Shown piece by piece: positions 25,334 through 33,514 of a stretch of 64,000 nt of DNA. Within the stretch, counting starts at the first letter, position 1; each line of letters begins with the position of its first letter. A program made the translations under genes and the position numbers. The notes under the pieces are model-generated. The model worked only from the letters and a program-made list of their open reading frames with translations. It was not told the origin of the DNA and searched no databases. This DNA comes from Terripilifer ovatus. GTDB lineage: Bacteria; Pseudomonadota; Alphaproteobacteria; Rhizobiales; Beijerinckiaceae. The stretch is from positions 174,801 to 238,800 of the forward strand of contig JARHVB010000083.1 of assembly GCA_029222685.1 (NCBI GenBank), in the 5' to 3' direction.

Positions 25334-26698
25334 TCATCGCATGGCGAACAGTTCTTGATGAAATCGTTCGTCCACAGGCAAGCCATGGCCGGCAAAATCC
25401 TTGCGCAGTGCGGCGCCGAAACCCGAAGGGCCGCAGAACCAGATGCTGGCATTGCGCCATTCCGGCACCGTGGTGCGGATGCGCTCGCCGGTCAGCAGGC
25501 CGTCACGGGTGTCGACCAGGACATGGAGACGGATATTCGCCGCTTTTGCATCGTCTGTCAGTCTGTCGATAGCGGTCTGGTCATATTCGGCCGTGGTGTG
25601 GAAGAGATCGATCTCCGGCGGGCGCATCGCACCCGGGTTTGCGCTCCGTTGCCGCGCGATGTGCTTCATGCCGGCGATGAAAGGCGTGATGCCGATGCCG
25701 CCGCCCACCCAGATCTGCCGGGGCTGCCCGTTGTCGAAGTCGAAACAGCCGTATGGTCCTTCGATCGTCACATCCTGCCCGACATGCAGCTTCTCGCGCA
25801 GGCGGCTGGTGTGATCCCCCAGTTCCTTCGTGACGAAAGTGATGCGCCGGTCGTTGTCGTTCCAACTGGAGGCGATGGTGTATGGGTGCGCCCCTTCTGA
25901 CGTGTCGGACATGGCGAAGGCGAACTGGCCCGGTTTATGGCCGGGCCATCCATGCGGGACATCGATTTCCGTTTCGAGCGCCCGGACACCGGGATAATAG
26001 CGAAGCGAGACGATCTTGCCCTGAACCTTTCGCGCCGCGCCGACGCGGCCCAATAGCCCGATCACCGCAGCATAAGTGCCCGCCGCCAGAAGCGCCGCCA
26101 GGGCCACGCCGATGGGCGATGTCCAGTAGCTGAACTTGGTCAGCACGATCGTATGAAACACCAGAACCAGATAGACGATTCCCAGCAGGCGGTGCGTCTT
26201 GTAGAACCACCGGTAGGGAATTTGTTTCATAAGTGCCAGCGCGATCAGGAGCACGGCGGCATAGAAGGCCCACTCGCCAACTCCTTCCGCCGAACCGCGC
26301 AGCGTCATGAAGAATTGCTCGACGGGATTTTCCAGAACAGGCCTTGTCCCACGAGCGGGCCGCGCCAGCCAGCCCAAGCCGACCGCCCATTTGGGCACCT
26401 GGCTCCATACCCAATGAAGCACGGAAAAGACCAGGGCCGCGATGCCCAGCCATTTGTGCAAGCGGTACATTTTGTCGAGCCCGCCGAACCATGGCTCCGG
26501 CCAGCGCGGCCGCAGGGCAAGAATCATTGCCACGCTCATACAGCCCATCGCGATGACGCCGCTGTATTGCACCATCGCCGCCCGAAGGGCGAGAAAGTCC
26601 GCGGACCGGAAGACCGAAGGTTCCGCGATGAACCACAGAGCGCTCAACAGGACCAATTGAACCCAGAAAGCCAGTTTGATATTCCGCACGACCGTCAA
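25334..26698 (-). CDS. Ferric-reductase-like flavocytochrome oxidoreductase
   Basis: A 454-aa membrane enzyme. The N-terminal half has six helices with paired histidines for heme b (RLHKWLGIAALVFSVLHWV and THRLLGIVYLVLVFHTI). The C-terminal half is a ferredoxin-reductase module: FAD site PGQFAFAMSD then HPYTIAS, and NAD(P) site WVGGGIGITPFIAGM, ending FCGPSGFGAALRKDF. It should move electrons from cytosolic NAD(P)H through heme to a periplasmic acceptor such as Fe(III); the acceptor is inferred from the family. It is monocistronic, with a Fur-like palindrome about 260 bp upstream. Confidence 0.87.
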   Translation of the reverse strand: MTVVRNIKLAFWVQLVLLSALWFIAEPSVFRSADFLALRAAMVQYSGVIAMGCMSVAMILALRPRWPEPWFGGLDKMYRLHKWLGIAALVFSVLHWVWSQVPKWAVGLGWLARPARGTRPVLENPVEQFFMTLRGSAEGVGEWAFYAAVLLIALALMKQIPYRWFYKTHRLLGIVYLVLVFHTIVLTKFSYWTSPIGVALAALLAAGTYAAVIGLLGRVGAARKVQGKIVSLRYYPGVRALETEIDVPHGWPGHKPGQFAFAMSDTSEGAHPYTIASSWNDNDRRITFVTKELGDHTSRLREKLHVGQDVTIEGPYGCFDFDNGQPRQIWVGGGIGITPFIAGMKHIARQRSANPGAMRPPEIDLFHTTAEYDQTAIDRLTDDAKAANIRLHVLVDTRDGLLTGERIRTTVPEWRNASIWFCGPSGFGAALRKDFAGHGLPVDERFHQELFAMR

Positions 26699-27159
26699 TT
26701 TCCCTCGCTGCCGACGTTTGCGTATGGCGCAACAGCGAGTGTGTCATTGATAAGCGTCAAGCATCGGCCGCATGCGTTCCAATCCGGCCGGTCCATCGCC
26801 TGCCACCGCGGGCGCGCATGATTTCGATCTGGCACAGGCATCCTGCTTTGCCATAGAATCGGGTGAATCCAGGGAAGCATGCAGGCTGCAACCTCCCTGC
26901 GCCCGTCCCAGTTGGCCGCTGGCCACCCCGAAGCTCGAAAGGTGGCGGGCCGCGACCGATAGTGATGATCACTACGTTTACGCTATAGCCCTATGATTTC
27001 CGCTCAACTCTAACGCACTTTCGGCGTTCCGGTCGATCCTGCATCACTAGATCGCGTTTCGTCACCGTGGATCATCGCAGCAACCGGCATGAATCAGGTT
27101 GTCGAGTGTCGATTATCACTATAGCGTTCCCCACGAAGGCTTGGTGAGAATCACTGACG
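26699..27159. other. Intergenic region holding the probable left end of the mobile element
   Basis: No convincing gene. It contains the palindrome at 26960-26974, a GTGGCGG heptamer (26942-26948) identical to the one at the right-hand tRNA junction (42289-42295), and ATCACT-type half-sites upstream of the HigA-like gene. The heptamer is the only candidate left att core I found, and it is short enough to be chance. Confidence 0.4.
26960..26974. promoter_or_regulatory. Perfect 15-bp palindrome, Fur-box-like
   Basis: TAGTGAT-G-ATCACTA. With flanks it matches 14 of 19 positions of the classical Fur box. It is 262 bp upstream of the ferric-reductase gene and 186 bp upstream of the HigA-like gene, whose promoter holds further ATCACT half-sites (27115, 27150). 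Either could be the target. Confidence 0.4.
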
Positions 27160-27468
27160 ATGCACCCAGGAACGACAGTCCGGCAGGATTGCCTTGAAAA
27201 GAACGGATTGAGCGTCACCGACGCTGCTCGGGTTCTTGGGGTGGACAGGCAGACCCTCAGCAACTTGCTGAACGCTAGGTCGGGCATCTCCCCAGAGATG
27301 GCCGTCCGGCTGGAAAAGGCGTTCGGCACACCTGCCCGTGAGTGGCTGATGCGGCAACTCGATTACGAGTTGGCCGAGGTCATGCGTCGGGCCAAGAAAA
27401 TCAAGGTCGAGCCTTTCCGTGCATCGACCACGGAAAGCGGGGGAATGCATGAACGCCGTCGAGATTGA
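27160..27468 (+). CDS. HigA-family HTH regulator / antitoxin-like protein
   Basis: A 102-aa protein of the HigA/XRE group: HPGTTVRQDCLEKNGLSV, the helix-turn-helix DAARVLGVDRQTLSNLLNAR and AVRLEKAFGTPAREWL. No HigB toxin frame lies upstream, where HigB normally is, or downstream. Instead the gene overlaps the methyltransferase start by 20 bp and opens a five-gene operon. It is best read as the operon's autoregulator, comparable to controller proteins of restriction systems, or as an antitoxin-like safety valve. DNA binding is predicted, not shown. Confidence 0.82.
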   Translation: MHPGTTVRQDCLEKNGLSVTDAARVLGVDRQTLSNLLNARSGISPEMAVRLEKAFGTPAREWLMRQLDYELAEVMRRAKKIKVEPFRASTTESGGMHERRRD

Positions 27469-30250
27469 AGAGGCCTTATCCGTACTCGCCGAGCAGCCGT
27501 TCGACGCGCAAGAGTTTCCCTTCTCCTTCCTTGAAGCCTTCGGCAACAAGATCACGACCATTAAGCGGTTGCGCTCTGGCACGTCGAACAAGTCAGATGT
27601 GGGCGGCGTTCTCCAGACCAACAACATCCATATCGCCACTGCCGATCCCGGCGGCGTGACAGAAAAACTCGCCACGCTACGGGCTAGCCCCGCTACTGCG
27701 AGGGGGAAGGTCAGGTTCATTCTGGCCACTGATGGCGACATGTTCGAGGCGGAGGATTTGCAAACCGGCGAAACCGTCGCCTGCGCCTATGCCGACTTTT
27801 CAGCTCATTTTGGTTTCTTCCTGCCGCTTGCTGGTATCTCTTATACCAAGGAAATCAAAGAAATAGAGATGGATATGAGGGCGGCTCGCCGCCTCAACCA
27901 ACTCTATGTGACATTGTTAAGTGATAATCCTGATTGGGGAACCGCTGATCGTCGCCCTGATATGAATCATTTCATGGCTCGGTTGATCTTCTGCTTCTTC
28001 GCGGAAGATACAGGCATCTTCGCCAAAGGGTTGTTCACGACAACTTTGCAACAGATGAGCGCGTCGGACTGGTCCATCACGCATGAAATCATCGGCGAGA
28101 TATTTCGGGCCATGAACATTCCGACCACCCATGAAGGTCAGGTCGATGATCGTTATCGACGAGCGGCGAGCATTAGGAGCTGGGCCAATGCCTTTCCTTA
28201 CGTGAACGGCGGATTATTTTCGGGTAACCTCGATGTGCCGCGTTTCAGCCGGATCGCGCGGACCTATCTGCTCCATATCGGCGGCCTTGATTGGCGGAAA
28301 ATCAACCCGGATATTTTCGGGTCGATGATTCAGGCCGTTGCCGACGATGAAGAGCGCGGTGCAGTGGGGATGCACTACACAAGCGTTCCCAATATTCTGA
28401 AAGTGCTCAACCCGCTGTTTTTGGACGACCTGCGCGAAAAGTTGGAAGAAGCTGGTGGCAACCTCCGAAAGCTCCTTAACCTGCGCAACCGAATGGCGAA
28501 AATTCGGGTATTCGATCCAGCCTGCGGTAGCGGCAATTTCCTTGTCATCGCATACAAAGAAATACGAGCCGTCGAAGCTGAGGTTAACCGGCGGCGTGAT
28601 GAGAAAGACCGAAAGTCGGATATTCCGCTTACTAACTTTCGGGGTATCGAACTACACGACTTCCCTGCCGAGATCGCCCGCTTAGCCCTTATCATTGCCG
28701 AGTTCCAGTGCGATGTTCTATATCGCGGACAACAACTCGCGCTCAACGAGTTCCTTCCACTCAGTGCTGAGAATTGGATTACTCGTGGGAACGCGCTCCA
28801 GCTCGATTGGCTGAGTATCTGTCCGCCGGGAGGGACCGGCGTGAAGCTGGTAGGCAATAACCTCTTTAGCACTCCGCTGGATCAGGCGCAGATCGACTTC
28901 GAAAATGAAGGTGGGGAAACGTATATTTGTGGAAACCCTCCATATAGCGGTCAGTCCGAGATGAGCGCGCGGGAGAAGGACGACTTAGCAGCCGTTTTCG
29001 CGAGAACAACGGTTGCGTGGAAATCTTTGGACTATGTGTTTGGCTGGTTTCAAAAGGCCGTGGAGTTTTGTTCAGAAGGTGCAGCTTGCGCCGCCTTCGT
29101 TGCGACTAACTCAATATGCCAAGGACAACAGGTCCCTGCATTTTGGCAGCCATGTCTCAATAGTGGGGCAAAGATTCACTTCGCCAGAACATCATTTAAG
29201 TGGAAAAATCTCGCACAGAACAATGCGGGCGTCACTGTTGTAGTAGTAGGGCTGACCTATCAGCCGCTGCCTGCAAAGCTGTTTGTCGAAGATGGTGGGG
29301 ATTTTCCCACAGAGCGAAAAGTTGACCTGATTGGACCTTATCTAATTCCAGACAGAGACACTATAATTCATAAGGTTAGTGCCCCGATTAACGGACTCCA
29401 TCCTATGGATTATGGCAGCAAACCTGCTGACGGCGGCGGATTGATTATAAGGTCGAACGAATATCTTGAAATTGAAAATGAAATAGTAAGGAGATTCATC
29501 AAGAAATATCTTGGTAGTGACGAATACATTGATGGAAGACTTAGATATTGCTTATGGATTGCATCTGATGAAGTGGAAGAGGCTCTAACATATCCTTTCA
29601 TCCGCGATAGGGTCGAGCTTGTGCGTGGCTTCCGCGCGAAAAGCACGAAGGCCAAAACTCGCGAACAAGCCGCCACCGCATATGCGTTTGCAGAGATACG
29701 TCATGGGCAGTCATCCGGGGACGACATCCCATTGATAATTCCAATACATACAAGTGAAAACCGCTCAGTCTTACCAGTTGGAGCATTGGAGCGCGGTGCC
29801 GTTGTATCGAACGCTGCCTTTGCTCTTTATAATGCACCACTTTGGAATCTATCTCTCATTGCTTCCCGCTTGCACCTTATCTGGATCGCTACGGTCTGCG
29901 GCAAACTGGAAACCCGGTATCGCTATTCTAATACGCTTGGTTGGAACACCTTTCCCGTTCCGCCACTGACCGAGAAGAACAAAGCTGATCTGACTCGCTG
30001 CGCCGAGGACATCCTTTTAGCGCGTGAGGCGCATTTCCCTGCGACCATCGGTGACCTCTACGATCCAGAGAAGATGCCGGCCGATTTGCGCGAGGCGCAC
30101 GAGCGCAACGACGAGGTGCTCGAGCGCATCTATATCGGGCGGCGGTTTCGCAACGACACCGAGCGGCTGGAAAAGCTGTTCGACCTCTATACCAAAATGA
30201 CCGCATCGGCGGGCGCAGCGAAAAAACGGAAGGCGGGGGCAACAGCGTGA
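27449..30250 (+). CDS. MmeI-like N6-adenine DNA methyltransferase
   Basis: A 933-aa class I DNA methyltransferase with MmeI-type organisation. The N-terminal domain contains FLEAFGNKITTIKRLRSGTS; a helical spacer spans about 150-340. The SAM motif FDPACGSGNFL starts near residue 355 and the catalytic motif is NPPY at 496-499, the order of gamma-class amino-methyltransferases. A long C-terminal target-recognition part and a terminal helical domain (PEKMPADLREAHERNDEVLERIY) follow. I see no D...ExK nuclease in the N-terminus, unlike MmeI, so cutting would depend on partner proteins. The recognition part (about 29.3-29.6 kb) is visibly AT-richer. It starts at 27449 after GGGGGA and overlaps the helicase gene by 4 bp. 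Confidence 0.88.
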   Translation: MNAVEIEEALSVLAEQPFDAQEFPFSFLEAFGNKITTIKRLRSGTSNKSDVGGVLQTNNIHIATADPGGVTEKLATLRASPATARGKVRFILATDGDMFEAEDLQTGETVACAYADFSAHFGFFLPLAGISYTKEIKEIEMDMRAARRLNQLYVTLLSDNPDWGTADRRPDMNHFMARLIFCFFAEDTGIFAKGLFTTTLQQMSASDWSITHEIIGEIFRAMNIPTTHEGQVDDRYRRAASIRSWANAFPYVNGGLFSGNLDVPRFSRIARTYLLHIGGLDWRKINPDIFGSMIQAVADDEERGAVGMHYTSVPNILKVLNPLFLDDLREKLEEAGGNLRKLLNLRNRMAKIRVFDPACGSGNFLVIAYKEIRAVEAEVNRRRDEKDRKSDIPLTNFRGIELHDFPAEIARLALIIAEFQCDVLYRGQQLALNEFLPLSAENWITRGNALQLDWLSICPPGGTGVKLVGNNLFSTPLDQAQIDFENEGGETYICGNPPYSGQSEMSAREKDDLAAVFARTTVAWKSLDYVFGWFQKAVEFCSEGAACAAFVATNSICQGQQVPAFWQPCLNSGAKIHFARTSFKWKNLAQNNAGVTVVVVGLTYQPLPAKLFVEDGGDFPTERKVDLIGPYLIPDRDTIIHKVSAPINGLHPMDYGSKPADGGGLIIRSNEYLEIENEIVRRFIKKYLGSDEYIDGRLRYCLWIASDEVEEALTYPFIRDRVELVRGFRAKSTKAKTREQAATAYAFAEIRHGQSSGDDIPLIIPIHTSENRSVLPVGALERGAVVSNAAFALYNAPLWNLSLIASRLHLIWIATVCGKLETRYRYSNTLGWNTFPVPPLTEKNKADLTRCAEDILLAREAHFPATIGDLYDPEKMPADLREAHERNDEVLERIYIGRRFRNDTERLEKLFDLYTKMTASAGAAKKRKAGATA

Positions 30251-32304
30251 CCATCAAAAAGAAATCAGTTCCTTCAGTTTCGGTTTCCTATGCCCGCAAC
30301 GGCAGCACCACTAAGTCCAACGCTTTTGGCATGAGGCCAATGCAGGAACGCGCTTTTGAGAAGCGCGGTGAGCAATATCTTCTCATCAAGTCGCCCCCGG
30401 CTTCGGGCAAGAGCCGCGCCCTCATGTTCATCGCGCTCGACAAACTGGCGAACCAAGGGCTGACACAGGCGATCATTGTCGTGCCGGAGAAAAGCATCGG
30501 CTCCAGCTTCGCCGACGAGCCGCTGGCCAAGTTCGGCTTTTGGGCTGACTGGTCCGTGACGCCTAAATGGAACCTGTGCAACGCCCCCGGCGAGGACGGT
30601 GGAAAGGTCAATTCGGTCGGCGCTTTCCTTGAGAGCGATGACAGGGTTCTGGTCTGCACCCACGCTACCTTCCGCTTCGCGGTGGACAGGTTCGGTGTGG
30701 AGGCGTTCGACAATCGGCTGATCGCGGTGGACGAATTCCACCATGTTTCCGCCAACCCGGACAACAAGCTGGGCCTGCGCCTAGGCCAGTTCATTGCCCG
30801 GAACAAGGTGCATATCGTCGCCATGACCGGCAGCTATTTCCGGGGCGATGCCGAAGCCGTCCTTGCTCCGCAGGACGAGGCCAATTTCGATACCGTCACC
30901 TACACCTATTACGAGCAGCTAAACGGCTACGAGTATCTGAAATCGCTCGACATCGGCTATTTCTTCTACTCTGGCGCTTACTCCGACGACATCCTTGCCG
31001 TGCTGGACCCAGCCGAGAAAACCATTATCCACATCCCCAACGTCAATTCGCGGGAAAGCACCGGGCAGAAGATCAAGGAAGTCGAACACATCATCGAGGA
31101 GCTTGGCGAATGGCAGGGCATCGACCCAGCCACCGGCTTCCAGTTGGTGAAGACGCCGGAAGGCCGCATCCTTCGCATTGCCGACCTTGTGGACGACGAC
31201 GCGGCCAAGCGGGATCGCGTTTCCGCCGCGCTCAAAGATCCCGCGCAGAAGAACAACCGCGATCATGTGGACATCATTATTGCGCTCGGTATGGCGAAGG
31301 AAGGCTTCGACTGGATTTGGTGCGAACACGCGCTGACCGTCGGCTATCGTTCCAGCCTGACCGAGATCGTGCAGATCATCGGTCGGGCCACCCGCGACGC
31401 GCCGGGCAAAACCCGCGCCCGCTTCACTAACCTGATCGCCGAACCGGATGCATCCGAGGAAGCTGTCACCGAGGCCATCAACGATACCCTAAAAGCTATT
31501 GCTGCCAGTTTGCTGATGGAGCAGGTGCTTGCGCCCCGTTTCGAGTTCAAGCCGAAGAACCCACAAAGCGGGCCGGTCGAGGGCTTCGACTATGGTGAAG
31601 GCGGCTATGACCCCAACAAGACCAATGTCGGCTTCAACGAGGAAAGCGGCCAGTTCCAGATCGAGATCAAGGGCCTTGTCGAGCCAAAGAGCGAGGAAGC
31701 GCAGCGCATCTGCCAGCAGGATTTGAACGAGGTCATCGCTGCCTTCGTGCAGGACAAGCCTGCCATCGAGCGCGGCCTGTTCGATGAAGAGCTTGTTCCC
31801 GAGGAACTGACGCAACTTCGCCTAGGCAAGATTATCAAGGATAAATATCCCGAGCTTGACGAGGAAGATCAGGAAGCCGTGCGTCAGCACGCCATCGCCG
31901 CCCTCAACCTTACTCAGCAGGCGAAAAAAATAGCGCTTGGCGGCGATAGCGCGGAACCGAATGCCAACACGGCGCTGATCGACGGCGTGCGCAAATTCGC
32001 GCTGAGCGTCACGGAGTTGGACATCGACCTGATCGACCGGATCAATCCGTTTCAGGAAGCCTATGCCATCCTGGCCAAGACCATGAGCGAGGAAAGCCTG
32101 AAACAGGTCGCAGCCGCTATTGCTGCCCGCCGCACCAACCTGTCGCCAGAGGACGCTCTGCAGCTCGCTGTGAGAGCTAGGACATTCTTGAAAGAGCGCG
32201 GGCGGGCACCTTCAATTACGTCGGCGGACGCATGGGAAAAGCGGATGGCCGAAGGCGCTGTTGCCTTCCTCCGGTTCAAGAAAGAGGGCCGTTATGGCGA
32301 ATGA
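30247..32304 (+). CDS. SF2 DEAD/DEAH-type helicase
   Basis: A 685-aa superfamily 2 ATPase. Visible motifs: PMQERAF (31-37, Q-motif-like), Walker A PPASGKSR (50-57), II DEFHH (162-166), III TGSYF (194-198) and VI QIIGRATR (376-383). The C-terminal 250 residues are helical and charged with no known domain, and may contact the partner proteins. It starts with GTG inside the methyltransferase stop and is followed by an 11-bp overlap with the GIY-YIG gene. A translocase for a restriction or defence complex is the likely role. Confidence 0.86.
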   Translation: MTIKKKSVPSVSVSYARNGSTTKSNAFGMRPMQERAFEKRGEQYLLIKSPPASGKSRALMFIALDKLANQGLTQAIIVVPEKSIGSSFADEPLAKFGFWADWSVTPKWNLCNAPGEDGGKVNSVGAFLESDDRVLVCTHATFRFAVDRFGVEAFDNRLIAVDEFHHVSANPDNKLGLRLGQFIARNKVHIVAMTGSYFRGDAEAVLAPQDEANFDTVTYTYYEQLNGYEYLKSLDIGYFFYSGAYSDDILAVLDPAEKTIIHIPNVNSRESTGQKIKEVEHIIEELGEWQGIDPATGFQLVKTPEGRILRIADLVDDDAAKRDRVSAALKDPAQKNNRDHVDIIIALGMAKEGFDWIWCEHALTVGYRSSLTEIVQIIGRATRDAPGKTRARFTNLIAEPDASEEAVTEAINDTLKAIAASLLMEQVLAPRFEFKPKNPQSGPVEGFDYGEGGYDPNKTNVGFNEESGQFQIEIKGLVEPKSEEAQRICQQDLNEVIAAFVQDKPAIERGLFDEELVPEELTQLRLGKIIKDKYPELDEEDQEAVRQHAIAALNLTQQAKKIALGGDSAEPNANTALIDGVRKFALSVTELDIDLIDRINPFQEAYAILAKTMSEESLKQVAAAIAARRTNLSPEDALQLAVRARTFLKERGRAPSITSADAWEKRMAEGAVAFLRFKKEGRYGE

Positions 32305-33514
32305 CCTCGATCTTGACGAACTCGCCAATGACCTTGCCGACTTCGCCCAGCCAGAAAAGAAGGGCGGGCGCACCCCGCGCGAAGAACGCATCATCGCCGG
32401 GTTCGAGGAAATCCAGCGTTTCGCCGATGAACATGGCCGCGCCCCACAGCATGGAGAAGAGCGCGATATATTTGAGCGGCTGTATGCCGTGCGTCTCGAC
32501 CGCCTTCGCTCGTTGGAGGAGTGCCACTCATTTCTCATGCCGTTCGACCGTCAGGGCTTGCTGAGCGGCGCAGAAATCACCGCGTCTGCATCCACCGACG
32601 AAATCGACATCGGCGCGTTGATGGCCGATCTTGAGGATGCAATTGGCGATCCTGAAATCACCGAGCTACGCCATGTCCGCTCTGCCGAAGAGAAACGCGC
32701 CGCCGAAGAGATCGCTAACCGTGAACCTTGTCCCGACTTCGACAGGTTCAAGCCCCTATTCGAGCAAGTGCGGATCGACCTTGATTCAGACGTTCGCACC
32801 ACACGACAGTTTGTGAAGGACGCCGGTTTCCTGAAAGCGGACATCATCGAAGGGCAGTTTTTCATCCTTGGCGGTCAGGTCGCCTATGTCGCCGAAGTCG
32901 GCGAAACCTTCCGCGCGCCGAACGGGGAAACTGACGCCCGCTTGCGCGTGGTCTATTCCAACGGGACGGAAAGCAACCTCCTACGCCGCTCGCTACAACG
33001 GGCGCTCTACAAGGACGAGGCCGGACGGCGCATCACCGAGCCGAGCGCCGGCCCGCTGTTCGCCGGCGAAAGCGACGACGAGGATATTGCGAGCGGGACC
33101 ATCTACGTCCTTCGCAGCAAGTCCGATCATCCGCTTGTCTCGGCCAACCGCGACGTGCTGCACAAGATCGGTGTGACCGGCGGCGACATTACCCGCCGTC
33201 TTGCCAATGCTAGGCTCGATCCAACCTTCCTCATGGCCGAGGTCGAGGTGGTCGCCACCTACACGCTCTACAACATCAACCGCGTGAAGCTCGAAAACCT
33301 GATCCACCGCGTCTTTGCTCCTGCCCAACTGGACATCGAGATCAAGGATCGTTTCGGCAATCCGATTGTGCCGCGCGAATGGTTCCTTGTGCCGCGCTTC
33401 GTCGTGGACGATGCCGTGGAGCGGATCAAGGACGGCACGATCACGGATTATATCTACGACCCGGCAGCGGCGCGGCTGGTGCAGCAAAAAGAAAAATCAG
33501 GGAAACATCCATGA
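32294..33514 (+). CDS. GIY-YIG nuclease-family protein (MUG113/T5orf172-like)
   Basis: A 406-aa protein. The N-terminal 250 residues are acidic and helical (LDLDELANDLADFAQPEKK), with a small middle domain (FILGGQVAYVAEVGETF). The C-terminal domain (about 265-380) carries the MUG113-type GIY-YIG signature: GTIYVLRSKSDHP, HKIGVTGGDITRRLANA, LENLIHRVFAPAQLDIEI and GNPIVPREWFLVP. The conserved Arg and Glu expected for catalysis are present. The ATG at 32294 overlaps the helicase end by 11 bp, and the stop overlaps the next start (ATGA). It is a probable DNA-cleaving subunit of the cassette. Confidence 0.85.
   Translation: MANDLDLDELANDLADFAQPEKKGGRTPREERIIAGFEEIQRFADEHGRAPQHGEERDIFERLYAVRLDRLRSLEECHSFLMPFDRQGLLSGAEITASASTDEIDIGALMADLEDAIGDPEITELRHVRSAEEKRAAEEIANREPCPDFDRFKPLFEQVRIDLDSDVRTTRQFVKDAGFLKADIIEGQFFILGGQVAYVAEVGETFRAPNGETDARLRVVYSNGTESNLLRRSLQRALYKDEAGRRITEPSAGPLFAGESDDEDIASGTIYVLRSKSDHPLVSANRDVLHKIGVTGGDITRRLANARLDPTFLMAEVEVVATYTLYNINRVKLENLIHRVFAPAQLDIEIKDRFGNPIVPREWFLVPRFVVDDAVERIKDGTITDYIYDPAAARLVQQKEKSGKHP

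Noticed and set aside
26772-26996. A 74-codon rightward frame left of the element
   Set aside because: No ribosome site, no motif, and it ends inside the palindrome region; treated as non-coding.
27160-27468. Complete HigBA toxin-antitoxin module
   Set aside because: No HigB-like frame exists upstream (26.7-27.16 kb) or overlapping downstream.
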